From contig JAWWNJ010000180.1 in assembly GCA_037176885.1 (NCBI GenBank), positions 248,001-312,000 on the forward strand: DNA of 64,000 nucleotides, written 5' to 3'. Position 1 is the stretch's first letter. The number at the start of each line of letters is the position of its first letter. This DNA comes from Favolaschia claudopus (taxonomy: Eukaryota > Basidiomycota > Agaricomycetes > Agaricales > Mycenaceae). Positions 56,621-64,000 of the stretch are shown here, piece after piece. The notes beneath the pieces were generated by a model. The model was given only the letters and a program-made list of their open reading frames with translations, did no database searches and was not told the DNA's origin. Made by a program: the position numbers and the translations under genes.

Positions 56621-56700
56621 GCTCGTGACCTGGCGTTACTTGTCGCGTCTGCTTCCAATTACACGTCTTTCGACGCGTCGATCTCTACCCTAGTCTCCAA
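56621..56700. promoter_or_regulatory. 80-bp divergent intergenic region
   Basis: Separates the minus-strand gene (ending its 5' side near 56620) from the plus-strand ATG at 56701. It contains two copies of CGTCTTTCGACGCGTC-like sequence and no clear TATA box. Inferred shared promoter. Confidence 0.3.
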
Positions 56701-57137
56701 ATGAGTTACTCTTGCAACTGCAACAAATGTCATGGCAAGAGTACCAGCAAATCAACGTACTATCTAAATTCGGAATCACGCAACCAACTACAGCATGTGC
56801 ATCTGCTAGAGTCCACGGCCGCTGGTCAGGCTGCTGGTTCTGGGTCTGGACAGGATAGTAACGGATCTGGTGGTGAAGAGAATGATACCTCGTCTCCGGA
56901 TCTACGCCGTTCCTTGTCTCGTTCACCTGAACCGCCGCCGAAGAAGCCGCGACTCGAAGATCAAGGGAATCCAAGTCTGCATCCAAGTCTTGCAGGTATG
57001 TGGTGTAACGCTTTGATGTCTTCATGTTGGTCATGAATTCCGTCGCAGACCAGAGAGTTCTTGGCTCGCCATCTACCCAACCGCTTGAGAGTCAGCCTGA
57101 GATCATGCGAGACCACACAGCTGACAGAGAGGACTAG
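56701..57137 (+). CDS. Short Cys-motif protein, probably N-terminal fragment of a transposon-type gene
   Basis: ATG at 56701. Exon 1 (56701-56995) starts MSYSCNCNKCHGKSTSKSTY, a CxCxxC motif followed by Arg/Ser, Thr-Tyr-Tyr and His residues, then a Ser/Gly/acidic linker and a nuclear-signal-like PPPKKPRLED. Intron 56996-57048 (GTATGT..CGCAG). Exon 2 ends at TAG 57135-57137, giving about 127 residues. Such CxCxxC-(x)n-H starts are, as far as I recall, common at the N-terminus of large Agaricomycete transposon proteins (Plavaka/KDZ-like), so this is probably a leftover. A hAT-type MITE end begins 145 bp downstream. Confidence 0.45.
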
Positions 57138-57281
57138 CTTCGACGACGAAATCGGTCTTAACGGCGAGTACAGCGCCGATGAGTCGTTGCAACGCGGAGA
57201 GCATGCCACAGCATGGTAGTAGAGGGAGTGTAAGTATACGTTGTTGTGTTTTGTGGCGTCGAGGACAAGCGGGCGAGCGAG

Positions 57282-57350
57282 CAGTGTTGCAGTTAAGGGC
57301 TTAAGGGCTTAGCCTTAATAAGCACTTAACCCTTATTAAGGTAAGGTCTT
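57282..57350 (+). repeat. Solo end of the CAGTGTT...TTAAGG hAT MITE family
   Basis: Starts CAGTGTTGCAGTTAAGGGCT and carries AGCCTTAATAAG and CCTTATTAAGG. No partner end was found before the CACTA-like element. Confidence 0.45.
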
Positions 57351-57592
57351 AATATCGGGACAGAATTTGTGAAGGCCGCTTATCATTTTTTGAGATCTCG
57401 CGGAAAAAGAGCTGCAAATACACTCTAATTTTCCAGCTACTTATCTACAAAACACTGGAGCGCTCCGAAAAAAAATTCACACAACGGTTTTGACAGCTCT
57501 TGCCTAATTCGGCCAGCCCGCTCCACTCTCTCCAACGACACTCGCCCTTTCGTCACTGCTCCTGGAACGCCGCCAACGGGATGTCCAATCAA

Positions 57593-58720
57593 CACTGTGA
57601 AGATGCGGGCACATGAAAATCATGTACCTTGGTACCCCAATTTTCATGTACCCACACTCTGAAAATCAGTCGTCGTCCCCGGATTTTCATGTACCTGGCG
57701 CTCAAACAAAATCATATGCTTTTTTTGACGTTTTCATGTGCCATTTTAATGTGCTCAGTACATGAAAATCATTTAAAAGTTCAGAGCACCGTCTCAAATC
57801 ATGGGCATCGTACATTAAAATCGAGGGAGGGCGAATTAAATTTATAGGAAAAATATATGATATTGAGACTATATAGGTACAAATGGTACAGACGGCAGCT
57901 ACGATTCAGATTGCACTCGACACCCTTGCTCGGCGCTCAACGGCGACACTTCTCGCCCATCAGACCGGAAAGAAAGAGAGAGAGCTAACGTCCTGCGACT
58001 AGATGGTGTCAGTGAAGATATAGACATAAATCAATACACATCGACACACCAATGACGCCCGCTCCTGGCCATCCGTCTCGTCATACTGTCCTATCATCGT
58101 GTTGATCTTCATTGCTGGAATCGTTGTAGCTGTCGCGACAAGTGCCTGAGATCACGACAGGCAGTCAGTGCAAGTTTGAAGACCATCCACTTTGTTGACG
58201 TGCCACGGTTCCCAAATACAGCCCACCCCTCGCATGCAGACTACCCCGTATCCTCCGCATGTCTAACCAACTTGTGCGGGCGTTGTTGCTGGCGGGATCT
58301 GCTACGTCAGTGTTGACTCTAGCAAGAGAGGGAGGGATAGAGCGGGGGCGGTGACAGCGACGGCGACGGCGACAGCGATGGCGACGACGAGTTGGCGAGA
58401 TGGTGGTGGTGGTGGTGGTGGTGGTAAGAGAGTGTGAGAGCGTCCGCAGCATATGTGCTGCGGATGTGGAGCTCTGACGTCACTGTCCGGCAACTCGGCA
58501 TTTGGACTTGGACGTTTTTGTGCTTTTTTTGCCCTGGACGGCGCTGTGATTTTCATGTCCAAGTCCATGATTTTTCGAGGGGGTGCGCATCCACTGAATT
58601 TCGTTGAACGGGGCCTCATTACTCTGGGATACATGAAACACAAAAATCATGGGCATTTCCATGAGATGACTAATTCATTGTCTAGGTACATGAAAATCAG
58701 GCGCCGATGTTTTCACAGTG
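57593..58720 (+). mobile_element. Complete CACTA-like non-autonomous element, 3-bp TSD
   Basis: Ends CACTGTGAAGATGCGGGCAC and, inverted, CACTGTGAAAACATCGGCGC, with TSD CAA (57590-57592, 58721-58723). CACTG ends with a 3-bp TSD define the CACTA/EnSpm superfamily. Subterminal zones contain many ACATGAAAATC / GATTTTCATGT words in both orientations, as expected for transposase-binding sites. On the minus strand the interior has an exon-like segment (about 58450-58200), an intron and a second exon that also occur in the copy at 33488; no transposase is encoded. Confidence 0.85.
58165..58452 (-). pseudogene. Exon-like cargo inside the CACTA-like element
   Basis: Minus-strand frame with ARVNTDVADPASNNARTSWL and RGSLHARGGLYLGTV, followed by a well-formed intron in both copies (GTACGT..CTCAG at 33759-33813). 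In the 33.5-kb copy the next exon reads ALVATATTIPATKINTMIGQ before a stop. It is preceded by a CCA-type microsatellite (TGG repeats, 58401-58424). I do not recognise the protein; it may be a captured host gene fragment. Confidence 0.4.
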
Positions 58721-58723
58721 CAA

Positions 58724-59689
58724 GAAATTGCATAGGCTGAGGTCGCCCCGCCCTGACGCGCCAGCCGTCGACGCAATGGATCCGGCAGTGCCTACCTATT
58801 CTCGCTTAGCTTTATACTTGGAAATCTGCTTCTCAGCGGTTGCAAATAAGCTCTATTTGAGAGCTGTTTTACCGTCAATTCAGAACCAGCCGTAACGCTA
58901 GGCTGACGGGGGAGCTGGTAGCCAATGGGTTCAAGACAATGAATGATTTGTCCATTCAATGTCGATTCGTCAACCAAGAGTCAATGAAGGCAGATGAGCG
59001 GGATGTATCATATGCATTAACGGCGTCGGGCCCGGTACACATTAAATAATGTTAACGTCCCAATGTCTCATTATAATCTATCTCTCTGGGATAAATGCCA
59101 AAACTAACGGGGTCGTTATCGCCAAACAGGGTATGTCATTAAGCTGGTTGCCATGAAAACGACCAACGACCTGGAAGGCCTGCTTACGATGCAAAGATCG
59201 CAAAACAAGGTGTGATTTAGGAGCCACTTGTGAACAATGCCGGTGGGTGGATCTTCATCATCGTAACTGCGTCAGTTAAGACTGGCTCTCAAGGAAACAT
59301 CGCCACCCCTGTGAACGACCAAGTACCGCAATGATAAGGGCCTCCCGGTCAAGGTCTCGGCAGCAAGCCGGTGAGCTTTGAATTCGGTTGAAAAAAAAAG
59401 GGAGGCCAGACATTGACTTTCAAGTAGATGGTCTGCTGGAGGTCATTAGAGAACTAACCGGAAGAATTGGCGCCCTCGAGGCCACAGTGTTTGGCTGGTC
59501 ACTACCAGCCAACCCTACTGATCCTGGTTGGATGGATGAGAAAGAACAAGGCTATCGTGCATGGGCGGAGGCTGTTGCCCGGAGCAAGTCCGGCAGGCGA
59601 GAGCTAAGCGATCATGATGCACAGTTTCCTTGTTTCGAGATGTAGGCTTTGTCTACAGTTTGATAAATGTTGAAAAATAATGCGGACCG
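58724..59689. other. No confident gene
   Basis: A plus-strand frame at about 59400-59645 (GLLEVIRELTGRIGALEATV, WMDEKEQGYRAWAEAVAR) has amphipathic helix character and could be a last exon, but it has no ATG and no family motif. Confidence 0.25.
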
Positions 59690-61600
59690 TGTGCTAGGGA
59701 CCGCTCAGCAGTGTTGCATCACTGACAGCGACGAAGGAAACTCAACAATATACGTACGCTCCAGTTGAAATATCTCCTTTCAAATCACGCCAACCATAGA
59801 ACAAGAGGAGCTCGGCATCGCCTAGAAGACCACCCTGGCAAAGAGTCGCTAGCGCGGTGTGCATACTCTCTTTGAAGTCGGTTTGATTACTGTGATTTTG
59901 GATGTTTAGACGCGCTAGCTGCTCTGACAACGACTTACCGGTGAATATCTCCTCCAAATTTATCTGCTCTTGTCTGCCATTCGTCTCGTGCGTCAGAGTC
60001 AAGGGCGTCCCACTTCTCCTTCAACACAGTCTGGTATGCAGAGCCTACAGTCCCTGTTCCTGTTGCAGCATGACGCTCTTCAGCTGCGGAATGGAGAACA
60101 CCCTCGTTTTCCTTCGCAAATAGCTGCCGAGCGGTCAATAGCGAGGAAAAATGCAGAAGTGGAACACCTCTATGCTTCGGAGGTGGGGCAACGGTCGAAT
60201 CGGCTTTCTTCAAGTAGACTTGAGTGCGATAATTAGTGAATTTTCGGACGACAATCTGAAGTACAATGGCACTGATTAATGCACATATTGACTGAAGAGA
60301 AGTATATAGTTGAAGACATACCTCGTGCCATGCCTTCTGTGAGTTGTTGCTCACATCAAGCTTTCCAGCGGAGAGCGGAGAGGCTAGGATGTCGTTGGCA
60401 GTTTCCTGCTTCCACTTTGTTAAAGCAACACCGTTAACTCCAGCATCGAGTTGAGCACAGAATGCTGGCATGAAGGATTCGATTAGACTCGTCACCAGTC
60501 TGCTACGCGAGGCCGACAATTGTGGCGAGCACGTCGGGCGTAGCAGACTAATAACTCTCGGGACACGCCAAAGGGCTGTCGCGGAGTTTGAATTTTTTGA
60601 GTGGGTACCATCAATCAGTTCCTTTTCCCTCTCTAAATTTATATTTAAGCTTTAACATTTACTCCACGACCCTACTGGTTGACTTCCCATAGTAGTATTT
60701 CTTTCCTATTGTTTCTGAAGGGGTGCCAATGATGGCGACCAACAAGCTTTGATGGTGTCGAAATGATATTCGTTCGTTTCCAGCATGCTTTTTTGTAGTA
60801 GACATGGAACTCTCACCGAGGCTCGCAACAGTCACTTACAGCCTCCTCCCCGCGTCTCGACGCGTTTGCGACCCGTCAATACGCGTATTCGGGCGCGGCC
60901 ATCAAACGGACTAATTTTTTTGCTGATCCAGCATCACCACCTATGGATCCCGATAGTTGCCGACAGAAGGGCACGGAAGCATCCGAGCGTCCGAGCGTCC
61001 TAGAGCGGCATAAGGTACCAACTTCCCAAATCCATCTATTCCCTGTTCAGAGGATAAGCAGGCGGATAAAATCTGAACGGGGGGTCCCTACCCCCCGACC
61101 AGATTTACCATTTAACAAGCTTTAGTACGAGCTAAAAACAGGTGAAATGAGATCTGAGCCCGATGGGGTCCCCCGGCATCTCCTCCGGAAAAGCAAATAT
61201 ATTCCAAAAAACATATTTACCACTATGGGAAGTCATCCACTATACAGACCTACCATATTTCTAGGTAGTTTGTTCAATATTTGAATAGCCGGAGGAATGG
61301 ACAGTCGAGAAATGACTGAGTCACATAATGTCACAAATGTTACGCGGCCGGCGAACCGCCGGCACCACTCAAAAAATTCAAACTCCGCGACAGCCCTTTG
61401 GCGTGTCCCGAGAGTTACCAGTCTGCTACGCCCGACGTGCTCGCCACATTTGTCGGCCTCGCGTAGCAGACTGGTGACGAGTCTAGGATTCGATGTGATT
61501 TTTTTGTGCATAGGAGAATTGACCCTGCCGTCCAGGGCCATTCGACATTGGGGATGGAGGCAAAACGGAGATCGTTGCCAAAGTCGAAAGTGATAAAGCA
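59690..61600 (-). pseudogene. Agaricomycete-type hypothetical gene interrupted by a MULE-like element
   Basis: The upstream part (about 61600-61486) joins across the element to 60474-60322, with FMPAFCAQLDAGVNGVALTK and WKQETANDILASPL. Intron 60321-60256 (GTATGT..TTCAG). Exon 60255-59939 has RKFTNYRTQVYLKK, LLTARQLFAKENEGVL and KEKWDALDSDARDEWQTRAD, reminiscent of an HMG-box-like helix pattern. Intron 59938-59890 (GTAAGT..CACAG). The next exon has NQTDFKESMHTALATLCQGG then LLGDAELLLFYGWRD. The splice phases agree, so before insertion the gene was probably intact. From memory this belongs to an expanded mushroom-specific family without a named function. The start of the gene is not identified. 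Confidence 0.5.
60484..61485. mobile_element. 1.0-kb MULE-like non-autonomous element with 9-bp TSD
   Basis: Perfect 9-bp TSD GGATTCGAT (60475-60483, 61486-61494) and about 115-bp inverted repeats starting TAGACTCGTCACCAGTCTGC, with few differences between arms. Long TIRs plus a 9-bp TSD suit the Mutator superfamily. Each arm also contains its own inner inverted word AGTCTGCTACGC / GCGTAGCAGACT. The interior has no transposase. Confidence 0.85.
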
Positions 61601-61685
61601 AGAGACTGTGTAAGCACCTTGACAGAGTCTCCGGATCCTGCGGACAATAAGTTGCAATTGCCTGTCCAGCTGCACTGTGGGAAGT

Positions 61686-61830
61686 AAACCCACTTGGGCT
61701 GAGTAGGGACCCACTCAGTCCGAGAATTCCCTACTCAGCGTGAGTGGGTCCGCGTCTGAGTATGTTTTGACCTACTCAGCCTGAGTATGCCGAACCCACT
61801 CGGCACAAATCCACTCACCCTGAGTGGGTT
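61686..61830. repeat. About 145-bp fold-back repeat of TGAGTGGG words
   Basis: Starts AAACCCACTTGGGCTGAG and ends CCTGAGTGGGTTT; between them ACTCAG and CTGAGT words alternate at least six times. Likely a very small MITE; TSD not resolved. Confidence 0.6.
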
Positions 61831-64000
61831 TTCGAAAATCGGGCGGCATGGCCGCCGGCTGATGCCGGTGTATCCCGGCACCATATTGCCGCGGTCATCA
61901 TGGCAGGTTGTTTGTCGAAGTTGGTGACTTGCGACTCCTTCTCCGCTCCCATCGTCATACTCTCAACTCCCGGATCAGCGTTTAAACGCTTTGTGTTGTA
62001 CACAGCTCAGGAGTCCTAGTCAGGAGTCACTGTCAGTCAACTCGGCGCTCTGACTTACTCTATCAATGATAATCAATCAGCGCTTCCAAAGCCCTTTCTC
62101 CGCACTTTTTTTTTCGACTCCTCTGTGACTTCCCACTCGCTCGTCTGATTTGGGTGACTCTATGGGCCGCAGAGGCTCAGCTGCCTCGGCTTACAAACGT
62201 ACCCAGGAGAACTATTGCTATTTCAAGCCGACCTGAAGTTGCAAAGAATTCATCACAGCGCAGGCCCATCTATCCATCTGTTTCCCCTGAAACCCACTCT
62301 TTACTGCTCTTGATGACTCGCAACTCAACGAAGACTCGATAATGATGATAATGGATTATACTCGCTGCCGCGCCAGGCTTTCCTTCGCTGCCACCAGATA
62401 TCGAGACAGATGCGCACTCCGACGCCGAGTGCCCACAAACGTATTCCTCGGTATGTACAACATATGTCTCGGCATCTACACGGATTCATAAATGTGAGTC
62501 ACCTTAGAATAATTTCATCGTATTGGTTCATATGAGGAATCCCAACGCAAGGGGCTTTGCTCAGTGTTGGCATGACTGTATGACTGAAATACCGGGAGTG
62601 AGCTACCGAATCATCCGCTCCGCGATTCGGTCTTTGTTTCTTCGTAAATACAGGTTCATGGAGCCCGATTCCATGACCTTCATAACAGCTTGTCAGACGG
62701 TACGTGGGCTATATCCATCATCACAATCTCTGATAGAATTCACAGATTGAACATGGCACAGTACAAATCTTCATCTTTGGCTCAATAATCCGCATGATAT
62801 TGATTCAAGGAAGCTCAGAGTTTCAATCTATGCTAAGTGAGTTTCCAACAGTTCGCAGTCTGTTTCACCAGATTTTCGCAAAGGAGGTCCAAACCTGGAG
62901 AGATCACTAAATATCGGGTCTGCAACGTTGGTAACGGTTGACTACTGGGGCATGCGAGCTTCACCGCAGAAGATACGCCGTAATAGTTACGCGGTCAAGC
63001 AAGCTATGCGTTTTTCTCAAGAATCGAGACTTCCAAACGATCTTTTCGTCCTAAGCAATATACCAAGTTGAACTTCGCCAAGGGGGGGTTGCACCGAGTT
63101 TCTCGGAGAGTAGTAAGCATTCCTGAATCCTAGTAGCTCATATCATGTGTCTGGAACGATTACCTTGCCACAATAAAAAATCTCGGCCTGCGATATCGCT
63201 TTTCCGCAGTGCGAGAACCTGTAAGGGGAGAAGGGCTCAGGAGCCAAGTCGATAACAAACCTGGGGATCAGAGATCCCCAGTGGACTACTTATATACAAG
63301 AGGTGACGTAAGATATGACATAAGTGAGCACAGCATGATGTTTCGGAGACAGAGAAGTTCTGCCCAAGTCAGAAGACTTCATAGCTCTGACAGAACCCAC
63401 CCAACTTCAACTTCCCAAAATAGCCTCTAGTTAAATAACAATACAAGCCGGATTCGTACAGAGTGAGACGTGGTCATCCTCACTCTGGGACATCCAGACC
63501 ACTCTATCGGAGTAAGACTGTAAGATAAATGCCCATAATCTTGCATTCTCGCTCAGCTCAACAGAGGCGTCGCTTGAGTTCAGCCCAGCCTGGAGGTTCA
63601 ACGGTGACCCGTCTAAGTTCTCGCGTTTCATTCCGAGGAGAGGACCAGCTCAGTATGCTATAGCATATATTTGGGCCCGCCAACGACGCAACGATCTATT
63701 TTGAGGGGGTGCAGAAATATTCGAGCGTGAGAATAGTGTGATATCACACCGTGACCCGACGCGTCTCTCCTTCTCCTTTCATCTTCTCCCCTTCTCCCGC
63801 CTTCCCCTCGCATCTCAGGCGCTCTGTTGCATCAAGCTGGTAACCCTACTATTAAGCACACCCTATGCCGCAGTTTGGAGCCGTAACAAGCCCTTCTTGC
63901 CCAGTTCTGCGGTCAAATACGCGGTTTTGGCTCCTCCACCAACAAGGACGCGTAGCTGTGTACGACGACCCGCCGAAGTTGTTCAGGCATGTTAAAACCG
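61831..64000. other. No gene recognised; one LTR-like hairpin
   Basis: At about 63262-63278 TGGGGATCAGAGATCCCCA is followed by TTATATA at about 63290, similar in layout to the copia LTR start at 25294; it follows a purine run (GGGGAGAAGGG). This may be an LTR edge. The other frames have no motifs, including the one at the right window edge. Confidence 0.3.

Overview
The window is genomic DNA of a filamentous basidiomycete, most likely an Agaricomycete mushroom-forming fungus. Genes are split by short (about 45-70 nt) GT..AG introns, and the recognisable families (DUF6589, stand-alone RecQ-like helicases, CENP-B/pogo transposases with acidic and SAP-like tails, Osm1-type fumarate reductase, Ras) fit that group. 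I see no rRNA, tRNA, CRISPR or bacterial-type operon. The window is a transposon graveyard: almost every recognisable gene is broken, and many breaks can be read base by base because target-site duplications (TSDs) survive.

Layout. 0-5.6 kb: two divergent Tc1-like (DD34E) elements, two complete hAT-type MITEs with 8-bp TSDs, and a 451-bp MITE nested in the second Tc1 copy. 5.6-9.4 kb: a convergent pair made of a 5'-truncated DUF6589 gene and a RecQ-like helicase whose C-terminus is rewritten by a 197-bp MITE. 9.7-12.9 kb: a Ras start cut off by a copia gag/LTR remnant, then a decayed soluble fumarate reductase. 13.8-18.1 kb: an unknown gene abutting a Ty3/gypsy pol with its LTR. 18.2-29 kb: fold-back elements, an hAT MITE, a second gypsy-type LTR carrying a 70-bp insertion, and a deleted copia RT. 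29.3-34.4 kb: an autonomous-type hAT gene invaded by a polyA-tailed retroposon and cut off by a CACTA-like relic. 35.4-36.5 kb: a gag fragment hit by a MULE-like MITE. 40.7-45.9 kb: a 5.27-kb element with apparently identical 342-bp terminal inverted repeats, carrying a pogo-type gene and a second, convergent coiled-coil gene. 51.5-54 kb: copia pol with another copy of the 451-bp MITE. 54-57.2 kb: decayed Agaricomycete-type genes around a divergent promoter. 57.6-58.7 kb: a complete CACTA-like non-autonomous element. 59.7-61.6 kb: a gene interrupted by a MULE-like element with a 9-bp TSD.

How the parts relate. The 434-bp hAT MITE (21.6 kb) shares its end with the full hAT element (29.3 kb), so it is probably a non-autonomous derivative. 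Several repeats occur as inverted pairs (17.8/22.6, 26.4/48.2, 33.5/58.4 and 3.7/52.3 kb), giving substrate for inversions. The strongest candidates for something not yet described are the two-gene long-TIR element (40,674-45,945), the 695-bp polyA-tailed retroposon with a tRNA-like B box (31,229-31,923), and the DUF6589/RecQ-like helicase pair. All family names come from reading motifs by eye; no database search was possible.
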